Part shown: one piece after another, positions 1-10,932 of the stretch | Position numbering within the stretch: position 1 is the stretch's first letter | Layout of the letters: each line of letters starts with the position of its first letter | Assembly (NCBI GenBank): GCA_947457465.1 | Contig: CANGWB010000013.1 | Span: forward strand, 1-50,217 | Source of the DNA: Chitinophagaceae bacterium | GTDB taxonomy: Bacteria > Bacteroidota > Bacteroidia > Chitinophagales > Chitinophagaceae | Length of the DNA stretch: 50,217 nucleotides | Reading direction: 5' to 3' | Notes under the pieces: model-generated | Seen by the model: only the letters and a program-made list of their open reading frames with translations | What the model was told of the DNA's origin: nothing | Database searches by the model: none | Position numbers and translations under genes: made by a program

Positions 1-2
1 GA

Positions 3-80
3 TTCGGTTCAGCAAAAGAAATCTATGGCTGGTTACAGATCAACCGACTGCCTGCCTGGATAGCTTGGATGAAATCATGA
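3..80 (+). CDS. C-terminal end of an unidentified protein (partial)
   Basis: An open frame enters from the left edge and ends in TGA at 78-80, giving 25 residues rich in Trp and Ile (ending LPAWIAWMKS). Its stop region interlocks with the stop of the convergent ispD by 6 bases, a tight arrangement common between real genes. The piece is too short to name. It could be the tail of a membrane-associated or Trp-rich protein, or a chance open frame. Confidence 0.35.
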   Translation, partial: FGSAKEIYGWLQINRLPAWIAWMKS

Positions 81-767
81 CGTAAGTGAGCGCAAATACT
101 CTCGAGCGACCAATAAATCCATCGGTCCGGTGATCTTGATATTATGTTGTTCTCCATCGATCAAGTGTACGCGCTCCCCGGTAAACTCAACTACACTGGC
201 CTCATCAGTAAAGTCGGCCATATAAGTTGCCTCGTAAGCTGGCAATAAAATATCACTTTGAAATGTTTGTGGGGTCTGAACCAATCTTACGCTGCTACGG
301 GCAATAGAGTGACTGCTTTCGCCCTCTACCAGTCGAATGCTATCGGTTGAAGGGATAACCGGAATCGCTGAACCGAGTCGTATTGCTTGCTCGTAGCAAC
401 GCTGGATCAAGGAAACCGACAATAAACATCGAACGGCATCATGCACAAAAACAATGGAAGGATCCTTGATCTGTCTCAGTCCATTTTGCACAGAGTGAAA
501 TCTTGTTTCTCCTCCCGGTACAAATTGAATTCGCTCAGCGCCGTTTATGGTTTTACAGATATCCCGGCCTAATTCCAGATGTGATTCGGGCAATACAAGA
601 ACAACCCGCATGTCTGAATAGCTCTGGAGAAAAGTCTCTACCGTTCTTGTTAAGAGGGATTTGCCTTCGAGCTCGAGGAATTGCTTTGGGGTGGAAGCTC
701 CCATACGAAGTCCAACACCTCCGGCAACAATAACGGCAACTTTAGAAAGATTTAAGGCTTGATCCAT
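75..767 (-). CDS. ispD: 2-C-methyl-D-erythritol 4-phosphate cytidylyltransferase
   Basis: Joins CTP and methylerythritol 4-phosphate to give CDP-methylerythritol in the cytoplasmic MEP isoprenoid pathway. The 230 residues match the usual family length. The N-terminal glycine-rich nucleotide loop reads VAGGVGLRMGASTPKQF (about residues 14-30), with its Arg, Lys and Gln in place. FVHDAVR near residue 110 carries the metal-binding Asp region, and TDEASVVE near 190 is the conserved late motif. The start is ATG at 765-767. The gene is last in a minus-strand run after the OmpH-like and heptose kinase genes, with a 54-base gap before it. IspD is certain at family level; co-transcription is inferred from spacing. 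Confidence 0.93.
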   Translation of the reverse strand: MDQALNLSKVAVIVAGGVGLRMGASTPKQFLELEGKSLLTRTVETFLQSYSDMRVVLVLPESHLELGRDICKTINGAERIQFVPGGETRFHSVQNGLRQIKDPSIVFVHDAVRCLLSVSLIQRCYEQAIRLGSAIPVIPSTDSIRLVEGESSHSIARSSVRLVQTPQTFQSDILLPAYEATYMADFTDEASVVEFTGERVHLIDGEQHNIKITGPMDLLVAREYLRSLTS

Positions 768-821
768 GTTAGGTAGAAATAGCTTCCAGGTCTAAAATAC
801 AATTTTCAATCCTGCAGATGA

Positions 822-1811
822 TCAGATCCATCCCAATCGGACAACTTCTGACCGCAACTTCATGGGATCGATCGGCGTGGTGCCTACTTGCTCACAAACG
901 ATTCCTCCTGCCAGATTTGCCAGGTTAGCCATACAAGTAGGGTCCATTGTGAGTGCGTAAGCTGCGGAGGCTACAGCAATCACTGTATCACCGGCACCTG
1001 AAACATCAACTACATTTCTGGGCAGACCGGGCAACCACTCCGCCTGATCGCTGGATTGATAAAATGCCCCACGTTCAGAAAGTGTGATCAGCGATACCTG
1101 ATGATCTAGTTTTTCATGAAGGGAATGGTGAACTTCTTTCAACTTGATCAGATCTGGAACGGCATTGAACTGGAGTGCATCTGAAACCTCTCGCCAATTC
1201 GGTTTAAAGAGATCCACCCCCTGATAGGAAAAGAAATTCTCTTTCTTGGGATCTACAGCCGTTACGATACCCATTTCCTTGCAAATACTGACCAGCCGTT
1301 GGATGATTTTGGTGGAGAGCACGCCTTTGTTGTAATCCTCAAAAATGAGAAGTTGAGGTTGCTCTTTTAGCAGATACGATTCGATCTGTGTCAGCCACTC
1401 TTCCTGCACCGATTCAGATGCTTCTTGGATTGACTCCTGGTCGAGCCGAAGCAACTGCTTATTTCGATCCAACACCCTTGTTTTTCGGGTGGTGGGACGC
1501 TTATCATCTACTCGCAACAGATCTGTTCCGATGCCTGATTGTCGTAGAAGCGATACTAGGATCTGTGCGGGCTCGTCATCACCCACCAGTGAAATCAATT
1601 GTACCGAAGCCCCTAAGGCCGAGAGATTCAAAGCAACATTACCGGCTCCCCCGATCCGCTCTTCTTGATGGAGCTGTGTTACTACGGGTACGGGTGCCTC
1701 AGGAGAGATCCGGTCAACTTGACCAAAGAAATAGGTATCCAGCATAAGATCCCCCACTACCGCCACCCGCAAACCGGGAAGCTCCTGAAAGAAGCGGGCG
1801 TAGGGCGACAT
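822..1811 (-). CDS. rfaE1: D-glycero-beta-D-manno-heptose-7-phosphate kinase (RfaE domain I / HldA type)
   Basis: A PfkB-family sugar kinase of 329 residues that phosphorylates heptose 7-phosphate at C1 for ADP-heptose, a lipopolysaccharide core precursor. The N-terminus has VVGDLMLDTYFFGQVDRISP and then the GGAGNVALNLSALGA substrate loop typical of RfaE. The C-terminal DVSGAGDTVIAV motif (about residues 268-279) holds the catalytic Asp and anion hole. There is no fused cytidylyl/adenylyltransferase domain, so this is the kinase-only form; the nucleotidyltransferase must lie elsewhere. It starts 2 bases after the OmpH-like stop, so the two are probably translated from one mRNA. Another PfkB sugar kinase is possible but the motifs favour RfaE. 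Confidence 0.87.
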   Translation of the reverse strand: MSPYARFFQELPGLRVAVVGDLMLDTYFFGQVDRISPEAPVPVVTQLHQEERIGGAGNVALNLSALGASVQLISLVGDDEPAQILVSLLRQSGIGTDLLRVDDKRPTTRKTRVLDRNKQLLRLDQESIQEASESVQEEWLTQIESYLLKEQPQLLIFEDYNKGVLSTKIIQRLVSICKEMGIVTAVDPKKENFFSYQGVDLFKPNWREVSDALQFNAVPDLIKLKEVHHSLHEKLDHQVSLITLSERGAFYQSSDQAEWLPGLPRNVVDVSGAGDTVIAVASAAYALTMDPTCMANLANLAGGIVCEQVGTTPIDPMKLRSEVVRLGWI

Positions 1812-1813
1812 GA

Positions 1814-2407
1814 TTATTTCTTTGCCTTGAACTTCTTGTTCAGTCCCTCGATCAGATCCCGGGTGATGTTGTGAACGGTATCCTTATAATAGAAGAGGCC
1901 GGGCTCATAAGAAACGATGTAGCTGTATTGGCTGTCATCATTATACTCCTTAAGGAACTCTTCGATGGTAGTTTTGATCTCATTCTGACGACGCAACACA
2001 AAATCGCTGTACTCCGACTCAAGTGATTGTTGACGGCTCTTCAAATTATCATCCAGACTTCTCATTTCCCTGCTGGCGGCATCACTTTGTTCTTGTGTAA
2101 GGGAGCCCGAGCTGGCCTGCTGTTGATAATAACTAAGTTTCTGCTGCATGCTTTTACCCAGTCGATCTAGCTCAGCCTTGATTGCATCTTCACGTTTGGT
2201 CATTTCTGTTTTCAGGTCCTTCACCATATCAAAATTGGCCGCGATGGAATCCATTTCGAAGTAGGCCATTCGAAAAGAGCCCGTAGCTGCGCTAGCTGAG
2301 CCTGATGCCGAAGTAGCTCTTCGACTACCCGAATTGAGTTGATTGTAGACAAGATACCCGCAAAGTAGGGTAAGAGCAATATTCCAGATAATAGCACCAC
2401 GATTCAT
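1814..2407 (-). CDS. OmpH/Skp-family periplasmic chaperone-like protein
   Basis: A 197-residue protein with an N-terminal hydrophobic segment (about residues 7-22, IIWNIALTLLCGYLVYNQL), a Ser/Ala-rich linker, then a long charged coiled-coil (about 55-150) and a short C-terminal beta-rich part. This is the layout of OmpH/Skp proteins, periplasmic chaperones of outer-membrane proteins. The opening FRMAYFEMDSIAANF matches the family's first strand. No clear signal-peptidase site is seen, so it may stay anchored in the inner membrane. It lies downstream of the rpoC terminator and directly before the heptose kinase, which fits an envelope-biogenesis unit. A near-consensus -7 box (TTATTTTG) lies about 18 bases upstream of the ATG. 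Confidence 0.78.
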   Translation of the reverse strand: MNRGAIIWNIALTLLCGYLVYNQLNSGSRRATSASGSASAATGSFRMAYFEMDSIAANFDMVKDLKTEMTKREDAIKAELDRLGKSMQQKLSYYQQQASSGSLTQEQSDAASREMRSLDDNLKSRQQSLESEYSDFVLRRQNEIKTTIEEFLKEYNDDSQYSYIVSYEPGLFYYKDTVHNITRDLIEGLNKKFKAKK

Positions 2408-2486
2408 AATTCCGATTTTTTACAAAATAATGCGCTTATGCTCAATTCTCCATACAGGAGGGGTTGTTTAGGAAAGGCTTAACAGC

Positions 2487-2516
2487 AAAAAAAGAGCAGG
2501 CAATTGCCTGCTCTTT
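2487..2516 (-). terminator. Intrinsic terminator after rpoC
   Basis: A perfect 26-base palindrome (2491-2516) folds into an 11-bp stem with an AATT loop. On the minus strand it runs into seven T residues (complement of 2487-2493). It sits 18 bases after the rpoC stop, so it ends the rpoBC transcript and separates it from the OmpH-like gene. Confidence 0.9.
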
Positions 2517-2534
2517 CAGTATTTGGAAGATTCA

Positions 2535-5500
2535 TTACTCTTCTTCATCAAAAACCATGGCCTCGCGCGTGATCTGCAGCAACTCGTATTCTTCTTTGTT
2601 GCCCACAATCATTCGATCGAACTCGCGCAGACCGGTACCGGCCGGGATTGGATGACCGGTAATGACGTTCTCCTTGAGACCGAGCATCTCATCTGCCTTA
2701 CCGTTGATGGCCGCAGAGGAAAGAACCTTGGTCGTTTCCTGGAAGGAAGCAGCCGAAATCCAGCTCTGTACACCCAGTGAGGCCTTTGTGATACCCAGGA
2801 GGGTTGGTGAAGAGGTTGCAGGCATCGCATCGCGGTATTCAACCGGCTTCTGATCGTTGCGGCGAAGGATGGAATTCTCTTCACGCACTTCGCGCAGTGT
2901 TACGATCTGGCCTTTGCGCATGCGGCTGCTGTCGCCCACTTCGGTAACAACTTTCTTATCGTAAATGAAGTCATTTTCATCGACGAATTCGAATTTATCG
3001 ACCAGGTCGTCTTGGAGGAAGCGAGTATCACCCGGATCCACGATGTTGACCTTACGCATCATCTGACGAACGATCACCTCGATGTGTTTGTCATTGATCT
3101 TCACCCCTTGTAAACGATATACTTCCTGGATCTCGTTCACCACGTACTCTTGTACGGCGAACGGTCCTTTGATCGCAAGAATATCGATCGGAGCGATCTG
3201 ACCATCACTGAGCGGAGTTCCGGCTTTTGCGAAGTCACCATCCTGTGCCAGGATCTGACGCGTCAATGGCACCAGGTACTTCTTCTGTACGCCATCTTTC
3301 GCTTCAATGGTGATCTCACGGTTACCACGCTTGATGTTACCCATCGTAACGACTCCGTCGATCTCTGCCACAACAGCAGGGTTGCTTGGATTACGCGCTT
3401 CGAAGAGCTCGGTTACACGTGGCAGACCACCCGTGATGTCACGGAGTTTACCCAGTACACGTGGGATCTTCACGATCACCTGACCAGCTTTCACCGCATC
3501 GCCTTCTTCAATGATGATATGGCTTCCTGTTGGCAGGTTATAAGATTTCTTCTCCTTGCCTTCAACCAACAAGGATGGGATCTTGGTTTTGTCGCGGGTT
3601 TCAATAACAACCTTCTCACGGTGTCCGGTTTGCTCATCCGACTCTTCGCGGTAAGTGACTCCATCGATAACATTCTCAAAGTGAATGGTACCGTTGATCT
3701 CAGCCACGATGACGTTGTTGAACGGATCCCATGAGCAGATCACATCACCCTTATTGATTTTCTGACCGTCTTTCACCTGCAAGGTCGCTCCATAAGGAAT
3801 GTTATTGGTGATGAGCAGTCGGTCATTTTTCAGGTCTACGATACGCACCTCACCGGTACGACCGATGACAACCTGACTTTTTTCGCCGTCATTGTTTGAA
3901 GTGGTAACGATACGAAGTCCGTCGAACTGGATGGTACCATCGAACTTGGCAACCAAGGTTGATTCAACAGATGCGGATCCTGCCACACCCCCTACGTGGA
4001 AGGTACGGAGGGTCAGCTGCGTACCAGGCTCACCGATCGACTGAGCGGCGATGATACCAACAGCATCTCCTTTTTGAGTCATGGCTCCGGTCGCCAGGTT
4101 TTTACCATAGCACTTGGAGCATACGCCGCGCTTACTCTCGCAAGTAAGTACGGAACGGATCTCGACCGATTCGATACCAGAATCCTCGATTCGCTTCGCA
4201 ATGTCCACAGTGATCTCATCTCCGGCAGATACCAGCAGCATATCACTTACTGGATCATATACATCGTGCAATGAAGTACGACCTATGATACGATCGCTCA
4301 GTGGCTCGATGACGTCCTCATTATCTTTCAGTGCAGTCGTTGCAATACCACGCAGTGTACCGCAATCTTCTTCCGTGATCACAACGTCTTGTGCCACATC
4401 TACCAGACGACGGGTCAGGTAACCGGCATCGGCCGTTTTCAAGGCGGTATCTGCCAGACCTTTACGAGCACCGTGCGTTGAGATGAAGTAGTCCAATACG
4501 TTCAATCCACCTTTGAAGTTGGAGAGGATCGGGTTCTCGATGATCTCGCTTCCGGTAGAACCTGACTTACGGGGCTTAGCCATCAGTCCGCGAATACCAG
4601 CGAGCTGTTTGATCTGCTGTTTCGATCCACGGGCACCGGAATCCAACATCATATACACCGAATTGAATCCCTGACGATCGTTACTGAGTTCACGGATCAG
4701 GGTTTCAGTGATACGGGTATCCACGCGGCTCCAGATATCGACGATCTGGTTGTATCGTTCGTTGTTTGTGATCAAGCCCATGTTGTAGCTATCCCACACT
4801 TCATCTACTTCAACCTTCGCATTATCAAGCATCTCTTCCTTCGTATCGGGGATGATCAGATCATTGATGTTGAAGGAGAGTCCACCTTGGAAAGCCGTAC
4901 GGAATCCAAGTTGCTTAATATCATCCAAGAACTTAGCAGTTTTCGGAACGTTGGTGATCTTGATGATATCACCGATGATCTCACGCAAATTTTTCTTTGT
5001 GAGCAGTGCATTCACGAATCCAACCTCGGCTGGTACGTTCTGATTGAACAGCACACGTCCAACAGTTGTTTCGATCAGCTTATGCTCCAGCAAGCCATCA
5101 GCATTGCGGATGTTGCCTTTCACCTTGATCCAAGCGTGCAGGTCGATACGGCCTTCATTGTATGCAATGATCACCTCTTCAGCAGAGTAGAAAGTTTTTC
5201 CTTCTCCTCGTACCTTTTCGGTTGGCGTGCTCTTCTTGCCTTTGGTGATGTAATAGAGACCCAACACCATGTCCTGTGAAGGCAGGGTGATCGGGGTTCC
5301 GTTCTGTGGGTTCAAGATGTTATGCGAAGCCAGCATGAGGATTTGAGCCTCGAGGATGGCAGCATGGCCGAGGGGAACGTGTACGGCCATTTGGTCACCG
5401 TCGAAGTCGGCGTTGAAAGCCGAGGTTACCAACGGGTGCAGTTGGATCGCTTTTCCTTCGATCAATTTAGGCTGGAAAGCCTGAATGGAAAGACGGTGTA

Positions 5501-6827
5501 GCGTTGGGGCGCGGTTCAGCATCACAGGGTGCCCTTTCAAAATATTTTCAAGGATATCCCAGATGACTGCTTCTTTCTTATCAACGAGTTTACGGGCTGA
5601 TTTTACTGTTTTAACAATACCACGCTCAATGAGCTTGCGGATAATGAATGGCTTGAACAATTCTGCAGCCATGTCCTTGGGCAGTCCGCACTCATGGAGT
5701 TTCAGTTCGGGTCCTACAACGATCACTGAACGACCGGAATAGTCAACACGCTTACCGAGCAAGTTCTGACGGAAGCGACCTTGTTTACCTTTCAATACGT
5801 CGCTGAGTGATTTCAGGGCACGTCCACCTTCCGCTTTTACGGCATTGGATTTGCGGCTGTTATCGAACAGCGAGTCTACCGCCTCTTGCAACATACGTTT
5901 TTCGTTGCGCAAGATCACCTCTGGCGCTTTGATCTCCAGCAATCGCTTCAAGCGGTTGTTACGGATGATCACACGACGATAAAGGTCGTTGAGGTCAGAG
6001 GACGCGAAACGTCCGCCATCCAGGGGCACGAGGGGACGTAACTCTGGTGGGATAACAGGGATGTATTGCATCACCATCCACTCGGGACGGTTCTTGATAC
6101 GTGTATTCGCGTCGCGGAAAGCTTCCACTACACTCAAACGCTTGAGTGCATCGGCTTTACGCTGCTGTGAAGTTTCATTGGCTGCGGCGTTACGCAGGTC
6201 GAAAGAGAGCTGATCCAAGTCGATGCGGGCGAGCAGATCATGAACAGCCTCTGCACCCATTTTAGCGATGAACTTATTCGGATCCTCATCAGGCAGATAT
6301 TGATTCTCCTTCGGCAGTGTGTCGAGGATATCAAGGTATTCTTCTTCTGTGAGCAGGTCGCCTGTGTTCTGTCCTTTATCCTGGCGGATACCGGGCTGGA
6401 TAACAACGTACCGCTCATAATAGACGATGGTTTCCAATTTCTTGGAACTCACCCCGAGGAGGTAACCAATCTTATTGGGAAGTGATTTGAAATACCAAAT
6501 GTGTACAACGGGCACAACGAGTTTGATATGACCCATGCGCTCGCGGCGTACTTTTTTCTCTGTCACTTCCACCCCGCATCGGTCACACACGATGCCTTTG
6601 TAACGGATGCGCTTGTATTTGCCACAAGCACATTCGAAATCCTTCACCGGACCGAAGATGCGCTCACAGAACAGACCATCCCGTTCTGGCTTGTAGGTAC
6701 GGTAGTTGATGGTTTCAGGCTTCAGTATCTCACCGAAGCTGCGTTCCAGAATTACATCGGGCGAGGCCAGTCCGATGGTGATCTTACTGAAGCTGGCCTT
6801 GGGGCGATTTTCTTTGCGGATTGCCAT
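2535..6827 (-). CDS. rpoC: DNA-directed RNA polymerase subunit beta'
   Basis: The largest RNA polymerase subunit, 1430 residues, close to the usual Bacteroidota length. Near residue 65 there is the N-terminal zinc ribbon ([20 protein letters not shown]). The catalytic [12 protein letters not shown] motif, whose three Asp residues bind the active-site Mg2+, lies near residue 470. The second zinc cluster ([13 protein letters not shown]) is near 890, followed by the trigger-loop region ([13 protein letters not shown]). It follows rpoB by 51 bases on the same strand and ends at a strong terminator, so rpoB and rpoC form one transcript. No long lineage-specific insertion interrupts the motif regions. 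Confidence 0.98.
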   Translation of the reverse strand: MAIRKENRPKASFSKITIGLASPDVILERSFGEILKPETINYRTYKPERDGLFCERIFGPVKDFECACGKYKRIRYKGIVCDRCGVEVTEKKVRRERMGHIKLVVPVVHIWYFKSLPNKIGYLLGVSSKKLETIVYYERYVVIQPGIRQDKGQNTGDLLTEEEYLDILDTLPKENQYLPDEDPNKFIAKMGAEAVHDLLARIDLDQLSFDLRNAAANETSQQRKADALKRLSVVEAFRDANTRIKNRPEWMVMQYIPVIPPELRPLVPLDGGRFASSDLNDLYRRVIIRNNRLKRLLEIKAPEVILRNEKRMLQEAVDSLFDNSRKSNAVKAEGGRALKSLSDVLKGKQGRFRQNLLGKRVDYSGRSVIVVGPELKLHECGLPKDMAAELFKPFIIRKLIERGIVKTVKSARKLVDKKEAVIWDILENILKGHPVMLNRAPTLHRLSIQAFQPKLIEGKAIQLHPLVTSAFNADFDGDQMAVHVPLGHAAILEAQILMLASHNILNPQNGTPITLPSQDMVLGLYYITKGKKSTPTEKVRGEGKTFYSAEEVIIAYNEGRIDLHAWIKVKGNIRNADGLLEHKLIETTVGRVLFNQNVPAEVGFVNALLTKKNLREIIGDIIKITNVPKTAKFLDDIKQLGFRTAFQGGLSFNINDLIIPDTKEEMLDNAKVEVDEVWDSYNMGLITNNERYNQIVDIWSRVDTRITETLIRELSNDRQGFNSVYMMLDSGARGSKQQIKQLAGIRGLMAKPRKSGSTGSEIIENPILSNFKGGLNVLDYFISTHGARKGLADTALKTADAGYLTRRLVDVAQDVVITEEDCGTLRGIATTALKDNEDVIEPLSDRIIGRTSLHDVYDPVSDMLLVSAGDEITVDIAKRIEDSGIESVEIRSVLTCESKRGVCSKCYGKNLATGAMTQKGDAVGIIAAQSIGEPGTQLTLRTFHVGGVAGSASVESTLVAKFDGTIQFDGLRIVTTSNNDGEKSQVVIGRTGEVRIVDLKNDRLLITNNIPYGATLQVKDGQKINKGDVICSWDPFNNVIVAEINGTIHFENVIDGVTYREESDEQTGHREKVVIETRDKTKIPSLLVEGKEKKSYNLPTGSHIIIEEGDAVKAGQVIVKIPRVLGKLRDITGGLPRVTELFEARNPSNPAVVAEIDGVVTMGNIKRGNREITIEAKDGVQKKYLVPLTRQILAQDGDFAKAGTPLSDGQIAPIDILAIKGPFAVQEYVVNEIQEVYRLQGVKINDKHIEVIVRQMMRKVNIVDPGDTRFLQDDLVDKFEFVDENDFIYDKKVVTEVGDSSRMRKGQIVTLREVREENSILRRNDQKPVEYRDAMPATSSPTLLGITKASLGVQSWISAASFQETTKVLSSAAINGKADEMLGLKENVITGHPIPAGTGLREFDRMIVGNKEEYELLQITREAMVFDEEE

Positions 6828-6878
6828 GTTCGTATTGAGTATTTTGGATTCTGCTAATGATTAGATGTTTCTGCTCGA

Positions 6879-9800
6879 TTAATCGAATTGAAGATCAAGT
6901 CCCAATCCACGCAATTCGTGGAGAAGTACGTTGAAGGATTCAGGCACACCCGGACGTGGTACGTTATCGCCTTTTACGATCGACTCGTATGTTTTAGCGC
7001 GTCCGATGATATCATCCGATTTAATGGTCAACAACTCCTGCAGGATATTGGAAGCACCGTAAGCCTCGAGTGCCCACACTTCCATTTCCCCGAAACGCTG
7101 TCCACCGAACTGTGCCTTACCACCCAACGGCTGCTGGGTAATGAGACTGTATGGCCCGATCGAACGTGCGTGCATTTTATCATCGACCATGTGATGGAGC
7201 TTGATCATGTAGATCACACCCACGGTAGCTTTTTGATGGAAACGCTCGCCGGTCTCTCCGTCATACAGGTAAGTATGACCGAACATCGGGATATCAGCCT
7301 GCTTACAGTAATCACCGATCTCTTCAACAGTTGCACCGTCGAAAATTGGTGTCGCAAACTTCATACCCAGACGTTGTCCGGCCCACCCCAGGATGGTCTC
7401 GTAGATCTGACCCAGGTTCATACGGCTAGGTACGCCCAATGGATTCAGTACCACATCAACCGGCGTACCGTCTTCGAGGAATGGCATATCCTCGGCACGA
7501 ACGATCTTGGCAACGATGCCCTTGTTTCCGTGACGACCGGCCATCTTATCCCCTACCTTGAGCTTACGCTTCACGGCCAGGTAAACCTTCGCCAGTTTCA
7601 ATACACCTGCAGGGAGTTCATCACCGATGCTGATGTTGAATTTCTCGCGCTTGTAACGGCCCAATTCTTCGTTGTACTTGATGTTGTAGTTATGCAGCAG
7701 GGTGTTGATGCGATCATCGACCTTGGCATCTCCTGTCCATCCCAGCGGATTCACGTTGGCGATGTCCAGTCCACGCAGTTGACGATCGGTGAACTTCGCA
7801 CCTTTGGCGATCTGTACTTCACCGAAGTTGTTGCTGACACCGGAAGATGAATGGTCTTTCAACAAGGTGCTCAACTTCTCGATCAATACATCCTTGAGAT
7901 CGTTTTCATTCTTCTCGTGCATTTTTTCGAGCTTCTCGAGAGCTGCTTTTTCGCGAAGCTTACCGTTCTTATCTTTCTTTGCGCGTTGGAAGAGTTTCTT
8001 GCCGATCACCACGCCCTCAACCCCGTTCGGAGCTTTCAGGGAGGCATCCTTCGCATCACCGGCCTTGTCGCCGAAGATTGCACGGAGGAGTTTCTCTTCC
8101 GGAGTCGGATCGCTTTCTCCTTTCGGAGTGATCTTACCGATCAGAATATCACCTTCTTTCACCTGGGCACCGATACGGATGATACCATGCTCGTCGAGAT
8201 CCTTAGTCGCTTCTTCTGAAACGTTGGGGATATCTGGCGTCAGTTCTTCCTCGCCCAGTTTCGTATCACGCACTTCAAGTTCATATTCGGAAATGTGAAC
8301 AGAGGAGAACAGATCTTCTTTCACGACGCGTTCGCTGATCACAATGGCATCCTCGAAGTTGTAACCTTTCCAAGGCATGAACGCCACTTTCAGGTTTTTA
8401 CCAAGCGCCAGTTCTCCGCCTTGTGTGGCATATCCTTCAGTAAGGAAATCACCGCGCTTCACCTTCTGCCCTTTCTTTACAGCGGGGCGAAGATTGATAC
8501 AGGTTTCCTGATTCGTCTTGATGAACTTAGTGAGTCGATAAATTTTCAGGTCGTCTTCGAAGCTGACCAACTTCTCTGCTTCATCCCGATCGTAACGAAC
8601 ATGAATCTCGTTGGCATCCACGAACTCTACCACACCGTTTCCTTCTGCGTGGATCTGGATACGCGCATCGCGGGCAGCTTTTCCTTCGAGGCCGGTACCA
8701 ACAACTGGTACGTCGGGGCGAAGTAATGGTACTGCTTGACGTTGCATGTTCGATCCCATCAAGGCACGGTTGGCATCATCATGCTCCAGGAAGGGAATCA
8801 GTGATGCACTGAGTCCAACGATCTGGTTCGGTGCCACGTCGATGAATTCGACATCTTTTTTATCCAAGATGGGGAAGTCACCCGTCTCACGGCTGACAAC
8901 CTTCTCTGTTTGAAAAATTCCTTTTTCGTCCAATGGCGTATTGGCCTGTGCGATCTTGGCCAGGTCTTCCTCTTCTGCGCTGAGGAAGGTGAGTTCTCTC
9001 ATATTGACTTTACCATCGTGCACCTTACGGTAAGGTGTTTCGATGAAGCCCATATCATTGATCTTGGCGTGTACGCAAAGAGTGGAGATCAGACCGATGT
9101 TCGGTCCCTCCGGCGTCTCGATGGTACACAAACGTCCGTAGTGAGAATAGTGTACGTCACGTACTTCGAATCCGGCACGCTCCCGGCTGAGACCACCTGG
9201 TCCGAGCGCGGAGATACGACGCTTGTGGGTGATTTCAGAAAGTGGGTTTGTCTGGTCAAGGAACTGCGACAATTGAGAGGTTCCGAAGAATGAGTTGATC
9301 ACGGAGGACAATGTTCTCGCATTGATCAGGTCAACCGGCGTGAACACCTCGTTGTCACGTACGTTCATCCGCTCGCGGATGGTACGGGCCATACGGGCCA
9401 GTCCGACACCGAACTGTGCATAGAGCTGCTCACCCACCGTACGAACGCGACGGTTACTGAGGTGATCGATGTCGTCGATCTCCGCTTTACCGTTGGTCAG
9501 TTTAACCAGGTATTTGATGATGAGGATGATGTCCTCTTTGGTCAATGTCTTTTTCTCCAGTGGCTGATCGATGTTCAATTTGCGGTTGATCTTGTAACGA
9601 CCCACCTCACCGAGATCATAACGCTTATCGCTGAAGAATAATTTGTCGATGATGCCGCGGGCCGTTTCATTGTCCGGTGCATCCGCGCCACGGAGCTGAC
9701 GATAGATGAATTTAACCGCCTCCAGCTCGCTATTAGAAGTATCCTTATTCAGGGTATTGTAGATGATCGCATAATCACCACCAACGTCTTCACGCTGGAT

Positions 9801-10682
9801 GAATACGCTAGCTACTTCCATCTCGGAGATGGTCTCGATGGCCGCTTCATCCAAAACGGTATCTCGCTCCATCACTACTTCGTTACGCTCAATGGAAACA
9901 ACCTCACCGGTATCCTCATCCACGAAATCCTCCACCCAAGTGCGGAGCACACGGGCCGCGAGACGCTTGCCTACATGCTTGGCAAGGGTTTTCTTTTCGG
10001 CTTTCACTTCATCCGCCATACCGAAGAGCTCAAGAATATCTTTGTCGGTTTCATAACCGATGGAACGAAGCAGTGTAGTGACCGGGAACTTCTTCTTGCG
10101 ATCGATGTACGCATACATCACATTGTTGATGTCGGTCGCAAATTCCATCCAAGCACCTTTGAAAGGAATCACACGAGCGGAATAGATCTTGGTTCCGTTC
10201 GGATGGATGGATTGACCGAAGAATACGCCCGGAGAACGGTGCAGCTGTGATACGACGACGCGCTCGGCACCGTTGATCACGAATGTACCACGGGGGGTCA
10301 TGTACGGTATATTACCCAAGAATACGTCTTGTACGATGGTCTGGAAATCGACGTGCTCCTCGTCGTTACAGCTCAAACGCAATTTTGCTTTCAGCGGAAC
10401 GGCATAAGTAAGACCACGCTCCATACACTCCTCTATGGTGTAACGGGGCGGATCGATAAAATAATCCAAGAACTCCAACACGAATATGTTACGCGTGTCA
10501 GTGATCGGGAAATTGTCTTTGAATACACGGAACAATCCTTCGATGTTACGTTTGTCAGGGGTTGTTTCCAATTGGAAAAACTCCTTGAAGGACTGGATCT
10601 GCACCTCCAACAAATCGGGGGTGTCCGCTAGATGTTTGATCTTTCCGAAATCGATACGGGTGTTCATTTTCGCAGCTGACAT
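6879..10682 (-). CDS. rpoB: DNA-directed RNA polymerase subunit beta
   Basis: RNA polymerase beta subunit, 1267 residues. The rifampicin-pocket region reads [18 protein letters not shown] and then [12 protein letters not shown] near residue 470. The C-terminal part has GRHGNKG and [19 protein letters not shown], which contact beta' and close the active site. The start is ATG at 10680-10682; an internal Met six codons in is a possible alternative. Unlike the usual arrangement it does not follow rplL on the same strand: a convergent gene lies between. It has its own promoter about 140 bases upstream, which implies a long 5' leader, and is followed by rpoC. Confidence 0.98.
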   Translation of the reverse strand: MSAAKMNTRIDFGKIKHLADTPDLLEVQIQSFKEFFQLETTPDKRNIEGLFRVFKDNFPITDTRNIFVLEFLDYFIDPPRYTIEECMERGLTYAVPLKAKLRLSCNDEEHVDFQTIVQDVFLGNIPYMTPRGTFVINGAERVVVSQLHRSPGVFFGQSIHPNGTKIYSARVIPFKGAWMEFATDINNVMYAYIDRKKKFPVTTLLRSIGYETDKDILELFGMADEVKAEKKTLAKHVGKRLAARVLRTWVEDFVDEDTGEVVSIERNEVVMERDTVLDEAAIETISEMEVASVFIQREDVGGDYAIIYNTLNKDTSNSELEAVKFIYRQLRGADAPDNETARGIIDKLFFSDKRYDLGEVGRYKINRKLNIDQPLEKKTLTKEDIILIIKYLVKLTNGKAEIDDIDHLSNRRVRTVGEQLYAQFGVGLARMARTIRERMNVRDNEVFTPVDLINARTLSSVINSFFGTSQLSQFLDQTNPLSEITHKRRISALGPGGLSRERAGFEVRDVHYSHYGRLCTIETPEGPNIGLISTLCVHAKINDMGFIETPYRKVHDGKVNMRELTFLSAEEEDLAKIAQANTPLDEKGIFQTEKVVSRETGDFPILDKKDVEFIDVAPNQIVGLSASLIPFLEHDDANRALMGSNMQRQAVPLLRPDVPVVGTGLEGKAARDARIQIHAEGNGVVEFVDANEIHVRYDRDEAEKLVSFEDDLKIYRLTKFIKTNQETCINLRPAVKKGQKVKRGDFLTEGYATQGGELALGKNLKVAFMPWKGYNFEDAIVISERVVKEDLFSSVHISEYELEVRDTKLGEEELTPDIPNVSEEATKDLDEHGIIRIGAQVKEGDILIGKITPKGESDPTPEEKLLRAIFGDKAGDAKDASLKAPNGVEGVVIGKKLFQRAKKDKNGKLREKAALEKLEKMHEKNENDLKDVLIEKLSTLLKDHSSSGVSNNFGEVQIAKGAKFTDRQLRGLDIANVNPLGWTGDAKVDDRINTLLHNYNIKYNEELGRYKREKFNISIGDELPAGVLKLAKVYLAVKRKLKVGDKMAGRHGNKGIVAKIVRAEDMPFLEDGTPVDVVLNPLGVPSRMNLGQIYETILGWAGQRLGMKFATPIFDGATVEEIGDYCKQADIPMFGHTYLYDGETGERFHQKATVGVIYMIKLHHMVDDKMHARSIGPYSLITQQPLGGKAQFGGQRFGEMEVWALEAYGASNILQELLTIKSDDIIGRAKTYESIVKGDNVPRPGVPESFNVLLHELRGLGLDLQFD

Positions 10683-10822
10683 AGTCGAAACCGGTTTTAC
10701 AACGTTTTGGACATACCTTGATCGTTGGAGATTCTGGACTGAAAAGAACAGAATTCCCTGTAAATGAATTACTTACAACGAGAAAAGAATGTCAAAATAG
10801 ATTTGGCCAAAATAAAGGATGG

Positions 10823-10852
10823 CAAAGGTAGGGAAAGACGGGGATTCAACAA
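10823..10852 (-). promoter_or_regulatory. Promoter for rpoBC
   Basis: On the minus strand TACCTTTG (complement of 10823-10830) fits the Bacteroidota -7 element TAnnTTTG exactly. CTTG (complement of 10849-10852), 18 bases upstream, fits the -33 position. Transcription would start near 10818, giving a leader of about 135 bases. Positions 10821-10833 are identical to 17052-17064 at the tRNA-tuf promoter. Confidence 0.7.
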
Positions 10853-10896
10853 GAAAAGTTTGGTCACAAAATCTTGGAATACAGCCCGATTTGTGG

Positions 10897-10929
10897 GTTG
10901 TTGACCCGCATGCATGAAGTCGATATTTG
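10897..10929 (+). promoter_or_regulatory. Promoter for the comEA-like gene
   Basis: GTTG (10897-10900) and GATATTTG (10922-10929, one base off TAnnTTTG) are separated by 21 bases. The -7 box ends 3 bases before the ATG at 10933, so the mRNA would be leaderless. The TTG at 10927 lies inside this box and is unlikely to be the start codon. Confidence 0.5.
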
Positions 10930-10932
10930 AGT

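Noticed and set aside
6888-7850. A 320-codon plus-strand open frame antisense to rpoB
   Set aside because: It lies wholly inside rpoB, has no domain motifs and reflects the codon bias of the real gene on the other strand. Similar long antisense frames occur across rpoC, rplA, tuf and lysC.
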